From: Caccoplasma intestinavium
GTDB taxonomy: Bacteria > Bacteroidota > Bacteroidia > Bacteroidales > UBA11471
DNA length: 64,000 bases
Assembly (NCBI GenBank): GCA_018715885.1
Contig: DVKT01000063.1
Span: 19,114-83,113 of the forward strand
Reading direction: 5' to 3'
This document shows, piece by piece, positions 54,235 through 62,916 of this stretch (positions within the stretch are counted from its first letter, which is position 1; every line of letters begins with the position of its first letter). The translations under genes and the position numbers were made by a program. The notes beneath the pieces are model-generated. The model ran no database searches and was not told where the DNA came from. It worked only from the letters and a program-made list of their open reading frames with translations.

Positions 54235-57200
54235 ATGCATATATCACGATTATTCTGTTCTTTGCTTCTATCGGCGGCTTGCCTTGTTCCTGCGCAGGCG
54301 CAGTTGTTTACCTCTTCCGACTCGAAGCGTACCGCTCCCGGCCAAAACCGCACGTTGCGCTACCAGCCCGACGGAGAAGATTTTGTCATCGTCAATGGCA
54401 ATCGCAAGTTTACCCGAGCTTTGTATGGCAGTAATACGGGTTTCAGACTCGAAACGAGCGATGTTCCCGAGTTTGCCCTGTATATGCCCCGTATGGGGGG
54501 AAATCTTTCGCTTGGTGTGATTGTCGGCGGGAAAAGCCTTTGGCTAAACGATGCCCGACACATCGAGTCCCGATACAGTGCCGGAAGCCGTATCTATACG
54601 ATTACCGACTCTCTCTTGGGAAAAGGTTCCATCGTCGTTACAGCGTTGGCCATGTATGAGGCCGATGGTATGATACTCAAAATCGAAGGCAATAAGTTGC
54701 CTTCGGACACCCGGCTCGTATGGCTTTACGGCGGACCTACCAACAAGCGTTTCAGTCGGGAAGGAGATATGGGAGTAGATGCACCCGACTGCTTCGACTT
54801 GAAACCCGATTATTGTGTCGATAATATTTATCGTTTGGACGATGACGGTTTCGATGTGTGGTATGGTACCTCACGCGAGAATATCCAACGATATTTGGCC
54901 GGTAAGAATCCCGAAACGGGCAAAAATCCTGTATGCCAACTTACGGCTGTCGTGCCCGACGCATCTTCGCTGTTACTGGGTGATGCTATGGCGCGTACTA
55001 CGCCGATCTCTTTGCGTGAAACGGCTCCTTCCGACAAATATCCGGTCGTTTCGGGAACGGTCTCATTACGTAAGAAACCCTCTTATATAGCGATATATAA
55101 TCCTAAAACCGCTCCGGCCGCATGGCGTTATGACGATTTGGCGGCCTGTTTCGATCGTGCCGACAAGAGCCGTGCCGAGGTCGCCTCGACAGTGAAGCTT
55201 GTTACGCCCGATCCCTATTTCAATACGCTCGGGCCGGCATTGAGTATGGCAGCCGACGGTATTTGGGATTCCTCCGCCAAGGTGTGGATGCACGGAGCCA
55301 TTGGTTGGCGTATGCCTTTGAACGGTTGGCGTGCCGCTTATACGGGCGATGCCATAGGTCGCCACGACCGGGCAAGGGAACACTTCGACGGTTATGCCGC
55401 TTCTCAGATTACCGAGATAGAACCTGTCATTCCGCATCCGGCACAAGACAGTTCGCTCAATTTGGCTCGGGCTTTGAAGAAATGGGGAACGCAAATGTAC
55501 AGCAACGGTTATATTACCCGTAATCCCAATCAGAAGAAGCTCATGCACCACTACGATATGAATCTTTGCTATATCGATGAGTTGTTGTGGCATTTCAACT
55601 GGACAGGAGATATGGACTATGTGCGCCGTATGTGGCCGGTACTGAAATCGCATCTTGCTTGGGAGAAGCGTAATTTCGACCCCGACGACGACGGCCTTTA
55701 CGATGCCTATTGTTGTATATGGGCAAGCGATGCCCTCCAATACAACAGCGGCGGAGTAACGCACTCGTCGGCTTATAATTACCGGGCCAACAAGATGGCG
55801 GCCGAGATAGCCGAAAAAATAGGAGAAGATCCCGAACCGTATCGTCTCGAAGCCGAAAAAATAGGAAAGGCTATCAACGATAATCTGTGGCTGTCCGATA
55901 AAGGCCATTGGGCGGAATATAAAGACTTCATGGGCTTGAAGCGTGTACACCCCGATGCAGCTTTGTGGACGATATATCATGCTATCGACTCGGAAATTCA
56001 CGACGATTTCCAGTCGTGGCAGGCGACCCGTTATGTCGATACCGAGATTCCCCATATTCCTGTCAAGGCCGATGGTCTCGATAGAGACGATTATGCAACA
56101 ATCGCTACAACGACGTGGTTGCCTTATGCATGGTCTATCAATAACGTCGCTTTTGCCGAGGTAATGCATACGGCATTGGCTTACTGGCAGAGCGGTCGTA
56201 GCAATGAGGCTTATAAACTTTTCAAGAGCTCGATTCTCGATGGAATGTATTTGGGCGGAAGCCCGGGAAACTTCGGGCAAGTAAGTACTTATGATGCCGC
56301 TCGCGGAGAGTGCTATCGCGATTTCGGCGACCCGGTAGGTGTCGCATCGCGAGTTATCGTGCAAGGACTGTTCGGCATTCTGCCCGATATGATGAACGAC
56401 CGTGTTGTTTTGCGTCCCGGTTTCCCGTCGGATTGGGAATATGCATCGTTCGAGACTTCCGATATTGCTTATGATTTCAAGCGTAAGGGCAATAAAGACG
56501 TATATGAAGTGCAGCTTCATTTCGAGCGTCCGGCTACGCTTGCGTTACAGTTGAAAGCCCGTCGCGATAAAATCGCTTCGGTGAAAGTCAATGGAAAGAA
56601 AACGACTTGGACATTGAAAGAAAATAGTGTGGGAGAGCCTCAAATCGAAATTCTCGCACAACCGGTACCCTCTTGCAAGATCGAAGTGGCTTGGGAAGGC
56701 AAACCTTTGTCTATGCCCGAGTATGATACACTGGCGATTGTGGGTTCTTCTTGGAAATTGTCCTTGCCGTTGAGCGTGCAACTCATGGCGGTACGCGATG
56801 AGCAGAATCTGCTGTCGCAGACGAGATGGGACGCCCACTCTGTCTCGGCAGTCGTTCGGGATAACGTCGGCGAACGTACATTGTTTGTGCAACTTTCTCA
56901 GGGCGATATGACATGGTGGCAACCGATACCTCTTACAGTAATGCAGCCTGTAACACAGGCTTCTTCGGCTACCGAAGGATATGCTTTGTCATTTGCTTTG
57001 GCCAATCATACGGCAAAGCCGCTTTCACTGAAATGCGTCGTCAATCCCGGACGCTACGAGTATGTCGTGTCGACCGAGATCCCGGCCAACGGTATATCAC
57101 CCGATATTTTTGTACCGGCCTCTTGTGCCGAGCCGGGTACCAACCGTGTCGTAGTGTATGATAAAGAGAAAGAAGTTGCCCGTTTCGACTGCATCAACTG

Positions 57201-57945
57201 GGAGGTTAAGAATTCCAATGCCTTGCATTATGAATCAGTAGATTTGGATACCTGCATGAATGCTCGTGTAACAGATATATTTGAGAATCGCTATTTGTCT
57301 CCCCGATCGCCTTATACAACATTGCAAGTGCCTGTGCAGGGTATAGGGGAGTGGTGTCATCCCAAAGCTACCGCTGAGATCGATGATAGCGGATTGCGCC
57401 GTGCAGCTTCGGGCGATGTGCTCGATACACCTATCGGTGTTCCTTTCCGTATCCGTCAGGATACGACGGTGAACAATGTTCTTTTTACGACCCGTTGGGA
57501 TAATTATCCCGACTCGGTAACCGTACCTTTGTCGGGGAGAGCGTCGCGAGCCTACCTGCTTATGGCCGGATCGACCAACCATATGCAATGCCACATGGTC
57601 AACGGACTTGTTACCGTAACTTACACCGATGGGACGACTTCAACACTTCCGCTTGTCAATCCCGAAACATGGTGTCCGATCGATCAGGATTTTTATGTAG
57701 ACGGATATGCTTTCAGTCTCAAAGCCCCCCGTCCTTATCGTGTACTGTTGAAAAGCGGTGTGATAACCCGAGATGTAGAGTCATATCTGAAACTGAGGGG
57801 AGCCGATAACCGGAATATACCCGGAGGAGCCGGTGTCATATTGGACTTGCCCCTCGACGGTACACGTACGTTACAAAGTATAACCGTTTCGGCAGTATCG
57901 ACCGAGGTCGTTATCGGGCTTATGGCCGTTACACTCGAACGATAG
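54235..57945 (+). CDS. Large secreted DUF4450-type six-hairpin glycosidase-like protein
   Basis: A 1236-aa periplasmic protein (signal peptide to PAQAQ) that I take to be of the DUF4450 type. The N-terminal region (about 30-350; ALYGSNTGFRLETSDVPEF, LVWLYGGPTNKRFS) is beta-rich. The central (alpha/alpha)6 region (about 350-780) has MHGAIGWRMPLNGWRAAYTG, HHYDMNLCYIDELLWHFNWTG, DPDDDGLYDAYCCIWASDA and WLPYAWSINNVAF. The C-terminal third holds further sandwich domains. The layout resembles GH78/GH63/GH65-type enzymes. No residue can be named as catalytic with confidence, although D/E in the DDGLYDAYCCIWASD stretch are candidates. The ATG at 54235 is used; the frame opens 87 nt upstream without a signal peptide. 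It ends the SusC/D block. Confidence 0.6.
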   Translation: MHISRLFCSLLLSAACLVPAQAQLFTSSDSKRTAPGQNRTLRYQPDGEDFVIVNGNRKFTRALYGSNTGFRLETSDVPEFALYMPRMGGNLSLGVIVGGKSLWLNDARHIESRYSAGSRIYTITDSLLGKGSIVVTALAMYEADGMILKIEGNKLPSDTRLVWLYGGPTNKRFSREGDMGVDAPDCFDLKPDYCVDNIYRLDDDGFDVWYGTSRENIQRYLAGKNPETGKNPVCQLTAVVPDASSLLLGDAMARTTPISLRETAPSDKYPVVSGTVSLRKKPSYIAIYNPKTAPAAWRYDDLAACFDRADKSRAEVASTVKLVTPDPYFNTLGPALSMAADGIWDSSAKVWMHGAIGWRMPLNGWRAAYTGDAIGRHDRAREHFDGYAASQITEIEPVIPHPAQDSSLNLARALKKWGTQMYSNGYITRNPNQKKLMHHYDMNLCYIDELLWHFNWTGDMDYVRRMWPVLKSHLAWEKRNFDPDDDGLYDAYCCIWASDALQYNSGGVTHSSAYNYRANKMAAEIAEKIGEDPEPYRLEAEKIGKAINDNLWLSDKGHWAEYKDFMGLKRVHPDAALWTIYHAIDSEIHDDFQSWQATRYVDTEIPHIPVKADGLDRDDYATIATTTWLPYAWSINNVAFAEVMHTALAYWQSGRSNEAYKLFKSSILDGMYLGGSPGNFGQVSTYDAARGECYRDFGDPVGVASRVIVQGLFGILPDMMNDRVVLRPGFPSDWEYASFETSDIAYDFKRKGNKDVYEVQLHFERPATLALQLKARRDKIASVKVNGKKTTWTLKENSVGEPQIEILAQPVPSCKIEVAWEGKPLSMPEYDTLAIVGSSWKLSLPLSVQLMAVRDEQNLLSQTRWDAHSVSAVVRDNVGERTLFVQLSQGDMTWWQPIPLTVMQPVTQASSATEGYALSFALANHTAKPLSLKCVVNPGRYEYVVSTEIPANGISPDIFVPASCAEPGTNRVVVYDKEKEVARFDCINWEVKNSNALHYESVDLDTCMNARVTDIFENRYLSPRSPYTTLQVPVQGIGEWCHPKATAEIDDSGLRRAASGDVLDTPIGVPFRIRQDTTVNNVLFTTRWDNYPDSVTVPLSGRASRAYLLMAGSTNHMQCHMVNGLVTVTYTDGTTSTLPLVNPETWCPIDQDFYVDGYAFSLKAPRPYRVLLKSGVITRDVESYLKLRGADNRNIPGGAGVILDLPLDGTRTLQSITVSAVSTEVVIGLMAVTLER

Positions 57946-58001
57946 CTCTTGTTTTTAACAACTCTTATCGTATTGTATCGTTAAATTTAATGCGATATTT
58001 G

Positions 58002-58009
58002 TATCTTTG
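58002..58009 (+). promoter_or_regulatory. -7 box upstream of the M16 peptidase
   Basis: An exact TATCTTTG. The -33 region is poor. The predicted start near 58016 falls right at the base of a terminator-like hairpin. Confidence 0.45.
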
Positions 58010-58016
58010 AATGCAG

Positions 58017-58063
58017 AAAGAGGGAGTATACAGAGATTTTTCTCTCGTATCTTCCTCTTTTTT
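58017..58063 (+). terminator. Terminator-like hairpin at 58.0 kb
   Basis: An imperfect stem of about 19 bp with two bulges (left AAAGAGGGAGTATACAGAGA, right TCTCTCGTATCTTCCTCTTT) closes on a TTTT loop and runs into TTTTTT. It may end the SusC/D-DUF4450 transcript, or attenuate the M16 gene. Confidence 0.55.
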
Positions 58064-58114
58064 AGTTTCTAAGAAAGAAAATAAACTCGACAAAACCAAT
58101 TAAAATAAACCGAT

Positions 58115-60949
58115 ATGATGAAGAATTTCATGAAAAAAATTTTCTTTGTCGCTTGTTTGTTGGCTCCGGCGTTGTTGTCGGCCCAGCAGCCGCTCAAAGA
58201 AACTCTTGATCCGGCCATTCGTGTGGGTAAGCTCGAGAACGGCCTTACTTATTACCTCTGCCATAACAATCTTCCCGAAAACCGGGTCGAGTTCTATATT
58301 GCGCAGCGTGTAGGTTCCATTCTCGAAGAAGAGCATCAGCGTGGTTTGGCACACTTCCTCGAACATATGGCGTTCAATGGAACAACCCATTTCCCCGGGA
58401 AAGACATTATCAATTATCTCGAAAACAACGGTGTGAAATTCGGTGCCAACCTCAATGCCTATACATCTATCGATGAGACGGTATATAATATTTCTGATGT
58501 CCCTGCACGAGAAGGTCTCATCGATTCCTGTCTGCTTATTTTGCACGATTGGGCGTCGGGTATCTTGCTCGAAGGCGATGAGATAGATGCCGAGCGTAAG
58601 GTTATCCACGAGGAATGGCGTACAAGAAATTCGGCCAATTTGCGTATGCTCGAAGCAATTTTGCCTATCATTTATCCCGACAGTAACCGCTATGCCTATC
58701 GTATGCCTATCGGATTGATGGAGGTTGTCGACAATTTCCCCCATCAAGCTATTCGCGATTACTACCACAAGTGGTATCGTCCCGATTTGCAGGGTATTAT
58801 CGTGGTGGGAAATATCGATGTCGATAAAGTTGAAGCGCGTATCAAAGAATTGTGGAAAGATGTCCCTGCACCCGTCGATGCTGCGGTAAGAGAATATGTA
58901 CAGGTTCCTGATAACGACGCCCCTATTGTTGCTGTTGTGTCGGACAAGGAAGCGCTTTCCAACTCATTGCGTATCGCTTTTAAACAGCCTGTCGATACGA
59001 CCAGTAAAATGACCGTTGAAGCAACTCGGAAAGATTTGGTACGATCTCTTGTTTCGATGATGTTTGCTACGCGTTGTAGCGAATTGTCTCAACTCGAGAA
59101 TCCGCCTTTCATCATGGCTGCCGGTTCTTATGGCGATTATTTCTATTCCCCTACACGTAAAGCTTATACGTTGGTGGCCATTTTCAAAACCGGGCAGTGG
59201 AAACAAGCTCTTGAAGGACTGGTGAGTGTAACCAAGCAGGCTTACGAATTCGGATTTACCCAATCGGAACTTGACCGTGCCGTGGCCGAAATGGAATCTT
59301 ATGTAAGAAAGTCGTACAACGAGCGTTCCACACAGAAAAATTCGAAATTCGTAGATAAAGCATTGACTCATTTCCTGCAACAGGAACCCGAGTTTTCAGA
59401 AGAATATTCTTACGAACTCTATAACCAACTGCTGCCCGGTGTAACCTTGAAAGATGTCAACGAGACATTCCGTCAGTTCTTCCCGACCGATTCCAAGAAC
59501 ATGTCTCTTGTTCTCATGAGCGATGAAAATGAGAATAGTGTTATTCCTACGGAAGAGGAGCTTTTAAATACATTCTTTGAAGACTGCAAGATTGCGGTAG
59601 AACCGTATAAAGATGAGCATCAAGAACGTTCGCTTATACCTCAAATGCCCGAAAAAGGCCGTATTGTAAAGACGACCGAAAATAAAATTTTCGATGCGAC
59701 CGAATATACTCTTTCCAATGGTGCGAAGGTCGTTATCAAAACGACCGACTTCAAGGCCGATGAGATACAAATGTATGCTCTCAGTCATGGCGGTACAAGC
59801 CTTTTCGATGTCAAAGACCGTCCGAATTACTATGTGATGAATTCGCTCGTTTCATTGGGCGGTATGGGCGATTTCAGTACGATGGAACTCATGAAGCAGC
59901 TTAGCGGTATACAAGCCAGTGTATCGGCCAGCGTATCGTCTTATGCCGAGACGGTGTCGGGTAGCAGTACGATCAAGGATTTCGAGACTTTGTTACAACT
60001 TACTTATTTACGGTTTACGACGACCCGAGTCGATAGCGCCCGTTATGTGGCATGGAAGAGCCGCATGGCCAATTCGTTGAAACTTTCTGAGTCCGATCCT
60101 ATGCGTCCTATATCCGATACGGTATCTTATCTTACTTATGGAAATCACGAACGAGTACGCCGCTTTACACAGGACGACTTGGATAAGGTCGATTATCAAC
60201 GGGCTCTCGATCTGTTCTCTTCAAGAGTAGACAATGCTGCCGATTTCGTATTTATCTTTATCGGAAATATCGATAAAGAGGCTGCCAAACCGCTTATCGA
60301 ACAATATATCGGGGCGCTGCCTTCGACCGGAAAACATGAAAAAGCCAATGGGAAAGTAATGCCGAAAGAGCGTACCGGTTATCGCGAGTCGATCTTCGAC
60401 CAAAAAATGGAGACACCCAAGACAATGGTGTATATCACTTATTCGGGAAAAGAGAAATACAACTTGAAAAATACGATCGTCATGTCGATGCTTTCACAAG
60501 TGATGCGCACGGTTTATACCGAGACCATACGGGAAGAAGAAGGTGGTACGTATGGGGTTTCGACATCGGGTAGCCTTTCCCGTACACCCAAGAATAGTTT
60601 CTCTTATGTTATCGCTTTCGATACCAATAAAGAACAAGCTTCTTCGCTGGCCGACCGTACCATTGCAGAGTTGAAGAAAGTGGCCGAGGAAGGTCCGTCG
60701 ACCGAGACGTTTGACAATATCAGAGCTTATATGCAGAAAGAGTATGAAAGCAGTATCAAGGAAAATAAGTACTGGGCTTCATCGTTGATCAACTATTATA
60801 TGTATGGAAACGACTTTTATACCGATTATCTTAAAACGCTCAATTCGGTAACGCCCCAAGATGTGCAGAAAATGGCCAAGAAGGTAGTAACGTCCAAGAA
60901 TCTTATGAAAGTGATACGTTACGGTATACCCGAGGATAGTGCCGAATAG
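58115..60949 (+). CDS. M16-family zinc peptidase (insulinase-type, tandem)
   Basis: Secreted or periplasmic metallopeptidase that degrades peptides or small proteins. The signal peptide ends near LLSAQQ. The inverted zinc motif HFLEH gives H80, E83 and H84, and E160 (76 residues after H84, in EIDAERKVIHEEW) is the third ligand. The N-terminal M16 unit (about 30-270) is active. The second half (about 540-930, with RTVYTETIREEEGGTYGVSTSG) is the inactive partner unit carrying the substrate-binding Arg/Tyr region. The length of 944 aa matches PqqL-like members. It is flanked by hairpins and is probably not part of the glycan operon. Confidence 0.93.
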   Translation: MMKNFMKKIFFVACLLAPALLSAQQPLKETLDPAIRVGKLENGLTYYLCHNNLPENRVEFYIAQRVGSILEEEHQRGLAHFLEHMAFNGTTHFPGKDIINYLENNGVKFGANLNAYTSIDETVYNISDVPAREGLIDSCLLILHDWASGILLEGDEIDAERKVIHEEWRTRNSANLRMLEAILPIIYPDSNRYAYRMPIGLMEVVDNFPHQAIRDYYHKWYRPDLQGIIVVGNIDVDKVEARIKELWKDVPAPVDAAVREYVQVPDNDAPIVAVVSDKEALSNSLRIAFKQPVDTTSKMTVEATRKDLVRSLVSMMFATRCSELSQLENPPFIMAAGSYGDYFYSPTRKAYTLVAIFKTGQWKQALEGLVSVTKQAYEFGFTQSELDRAVAEMESYVRKSYNERSTQKNSKFVDKALTHFLQQEPEFSEEYSYELYNQLLPGVTLKDVNETFRQFFPTDSKNMSLVLMSDENENSVIPTEEELLNTFFEDCKIAVEPYKDEHQERSLIPQMPEKGRIVKTTENKIFDATEYTLSNGAKVVIKTTDFKADEIQMYALSHGGTSLFDVKDRPNYYVMNSLVSLGGMGDFSTMELMKQLSGIQASVSASVSSYAETVSGSSTIKDFETLLQLTYLRFTTTRVDSARYVAWKSRMANSLKLSESDPMRPISDTVSYLTYGNHERVRRFTQDDLDKVDYQRALDLFSSRVDNAADFVFIFIGNIDKEAAKPLIEQYIGALPSTGKHEKANGKVMPKERTGYRESIFDQKMETPKTMVYITYSGKEKYNLKNTIVMSMLSQVMRTVYTETIREEEGGTYGVSTSGSLSRTPKNSFSYVIAFDTNKEQASSLADRTIAELKKVAEEGPSTETFDNIRAYMQKEYESSIKENKYWASSLINYYMYGNDFYTDYLKTLNSVTPQDVQKMAKKVVTSKNLMKVIRYGIPEDSAE

Positions 60950-60966
60950 GTATTTAAGGCTATTAT

Positions 60967-61002
60967 AAAAGGGAAGCAAGACAACATTGCTTCCCTTTTT
61001 TG
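60967..61002 (+). terminator. Terminator after the M16 peptidase
   Basis: AAAAGGGAAGCAA pairs with TTGCTTCCCTTTT around a 7-nt loop, followed by T residues. The T-run also forms the -33 TTTG of the next promoter. Confidence 0.9.
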
Positions 61003-61028
61003 TTTATCGCTGAAAGTTTCTACCTTTG
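60999..61028 (+). promoter_or_regulatory. Promoter of the PP2C-like gene
   Basis: TTTG (60999-61002), 18 nt, TACCTTTG (61021-61028). The spacing is one short of the common range. It overlaps the preceding terminator. Confidence 0.55.
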
Positions 61029-61087
61029 GAACGTTTGTAAACGAACCTTCCGGTTTTCGGCCGGTATAGATTATACAGACTTTTGAT

Positions 61088-61954
61088 ATGTCTTTTACGA
61101 TTATAGAGCAGAGTGTCGTCGGGAAATATAGCGATGTGTCCCTGTGTGAAGATGCACTTGTAATTACCCCTTTCTTTGCTGCGGTTGTCGACGGAGCAAC
61201 AAGTAAATGCGATTTGAGTTTCGATGGGAAAACAACAGGTCGTTTGGCATCGGAATTACTCTCCGGTGTAATACGGTCGTTGCCGTATGATGCGACGATG
61301 TCGGAGTTTATAGATGAGGCCGGTCGGGTATTTATGGCTTTTTATTGTAGAAACGGTCTTCGGGAAAGAGTCGTTTCCGAACCACAATGCCGGCTTTCTG
61401 CTTCGGTAGCGATATATAGCGATGCAAGGAGGGAGGTTTGGACGGTGGGCGATTGTCGCTTGCGCATCGGTGATGAAGTGTATATGCCGGAAAAGTCGGT
61501 GGATTTACGTTTGGCACAGAAGCGTGCCGAGATTATAGAAAGATATTTATCGCAGGGAGGAAATATCGATAGTCTTATCTTTGAAGATGTAGGTCGGAAA
61601 GCCATTGAAGGAGATTTGCGACGGCAGATGTTCGCTCAGAATAATCCTGCTGCCATCGATGCTTATGGGGTTATCGATGGTTTTACTCCTTATACTCCTG
61701 ATGTACGACGTTATGAAATTCCGGTCGGGACGGAGTTGATTTTGTCGACCGACGGTTATCCCTATCTTTACCCGACCTTAGAAGACTCCGAGCGATATTT
61801 AAGAATGATATTACGGGAAGATCCGTTTTGTTTCAGGCAATATAAAGCCACTAAGGGAAAAGGTGCGGGACAGTGTTCGTTCGACGATCGGGCGTATATA
61901 CGCCTGCGAGTGGAGTCGCTTTCGGATTTATCGGAGAGTCCTATTATCCGATAA
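61088..61954 (+). CDS. Divergent PP2C-type (PPM) phosphatase-like protein
   Basis: A 288-aa cytoplasmic protein with the pattern of PPM phosphatases: AAVVDGATSK (metal-site DG), ASVAIYSDARREVWTVGDCRLRIG (core strands with GDxR), LILSTDGYPYL (second DG) and FDDRAYIRL (final acidic pair). Between about 145 and 200 a helical stretch replaces the usual flap. Ser/Thr phosphatase activity is likely but the usual xGGH after the first DG is absent. It has its own promoter, and its 3' end overlaps that of a convergent winged-helix gene by 11 nt. The target is unknown. Confidence 0.72.
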   Translation: MSFTIIEQSVVGKYSDVSLCEDALVITPFFAAVVDGATSKCDLSFDGKTTGRLASELLSGVIRSLPYDATMSEFIDEAGRVFMAFYCRNGLRERVVSEPQCRLSASVAIYSDARREVWTVGDCRLRIGDEVYMPEKSVDLRLAQKRAEIIERYLSQGGNIDSLIFEDVGRKAIEGDLRRQMFAQNNPAAIDAYGVIDGFTPYTPDVRRYEIPVGTELILSTDGYPYLYPTLEDSERYLRMILREDPFCFRQYKATKGKGAGQCSFDDRAYIRLRVESLSDLSESPIIR

Positions 61955-62168
61955 ACAGATTGATGTCGAGATAAAAATATTCTTTTTGCCCCGATTCGTC
62001 AGTGCCGAATTGTATCTTATTTTCTCTTGCCAGCCATCCGATAGCTGCATTCAGCTCTCTGTCCGACAATCCGGTGGCTTTCTTCAATTCTCCATACTCC
62101 CAATGTTTGTTATTGTCCATCATTCTCCAAATGATTCCGGCATTTTCTCCGATCTTAAATTTGTCCAT
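61944..62168 (-). CDS. Small winged-helix protein (DUF2582-like), copy 2
   Basis: A 74-aa protein with one winged helix-turn-helix: KIGENAGIIWRMMDNNKHWEYGELKKATGLSDRELNAAIGWLARENKI-type sequence across residues 4-51, then a beta-wing. It has no signal peptide or membrane segment. It belongs to the DUF2582-like group and may bind DNA or other proteins; no target is known to me. It is 10 nt downstream of a paralogue of similar length, so the two share a transcript. Its last codons overlap the convergent PP2C-like gene. Confidence 0.8.
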   Translation of the reverse strand: MDKFKIGENAGIIWRMMDNNKHWEYGELKKATGLSDRELNAAIGWLARENKIQFGTDESGQKEYFYLDINLFIG

Positions 62169-62178
62169 AGCTATTTTA

Positions 62179-62379
62179 TTAAGAATTCTTTACGTAAAGT
62201 ACACCGTTTTTTCGTTCGAGATATACTTTATTTTCTCGGGCCAACCAACCGATAGCCAAAGCTGTATCTTCTGCTCCCAAATCTAATTTACGGGCGAGCT
62301 CTTGAATCGGAAAGCTTCCGTTTTCATTTAGTTTTCTCCATACAAGTCCCGCATTCAAACCTATCTTGGCTGTTTCCAT
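62179..62379 (-). CDS. Small winged-helix protein (DUF2582-like), copy 1
   Basis: A 66-aa paralogue of the next gene, starting KIGLNAGLVWRKLNENG and sharing the IGWLARENKV segment. It is the first gene of a two-gene minus-strand unit. The ATG at 62379 lies only 23 nt after the T-run that ends the ncRNA candidate, so either the pair depends on read-through from that RNA's promoter or the RNA is a structured leader. The overall similarity points to tandem duplication. Confidence 0.8.
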   Translation of the reverse strand: METAKIGLNAGLVWRKLNENGSFPIQELARKLDLGAEDTALAIGWLARENKVYLERKNGVLYVKNS

Positions 62380-62402
62380 GATAACTGGGTATTAGGGTTG
62401 AT

Positions 62403-62606
62403 AAAAAAAGCGCGGAAGAGCATTTTCCTATCTGCGAGGTCGGGAGTCGAAGCCCTTATGCACAAACAAGAAACGCCTCCCGCTGGTTGATGGGGACGGC
62501 GTATAGTCTGTTTCCGGGTGCATTGGGGATTTATTTTCGACTTTTACCTCGCACAGAAAGCAGCTAAACGCTTACTATATGAACTTTTCAATGAATTCGT
62601 TAAAAA
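62403..62606 (-). ncRNA. Candidate structured ncRNA, possibly 6S-like
   Basis: Read on the minus strand, a long imperfect hairpin spans 62553-62433: TGCGAGGT/ACCTCGCA, AGTCGAA/TTCGACT, then ATGCAC/GTGCAT, AAACA/TGTTT, ACGCC/GGCGT and a CCC/GGG top, with short internal loops between. After it come a small GGAA/TTCC stem and seven T residues (62409-62403). An exact TATTTTTG -7 box lies at 62620-62613, placing the start near 62606, so the RNA would be about 200 nt. There is no open frame. Size and a rod with interrupted internal loops resemble 6S RNA, but I cannot confirm the family. It could instead be a leader of the winged-helix pair. Confidence 0.45.
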
Positions 62607-62612
62607 GCAATA

Positions 62613-62620
62613 CAAAAATA
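62613..62620 (-). promoter_or_regulatory. -7 box of the ncRNA candidate
   Basis: TATTTTTG on the minus strand. The -33 region is only T-rich (TTTT), at non-ideal spacing. From 62621 to 62916 I see no gene. Confidence 0.4.
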
Positions 62621-62916
62621 GATTCTTTTTTGCATAAAACCTATCATTCTCTATACTTTTTTACCCACAAATCGTGAACTGAATACAATCCTTTTATTTT
62701 CGATGCGATATTTTGCATAAGTTTGGGTTTCGACTTTTCCCTTCAAAGAATAATATCTTTGATTTTATAGGTGTTACATGGTGATGAGTGTTCCATGAAT
62801 AGATGCTGTACCCGAAGATGCCTTTGTCTGTGATGAAAAAGGTGGGGATAGGAAAGTGGAATATACCGGAAAATCGGGATTCAGATATGTATTTTGTAAA
62901 TTTTCTTCCCGAATAT

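Noticed and set aside
58115..60949. M16 peptidase as a component of the glycan locus
   Set aside because: It is separated by a terminator-like hairpin and its own -7 box, and the family is general housekeeping in Bacteroidales.
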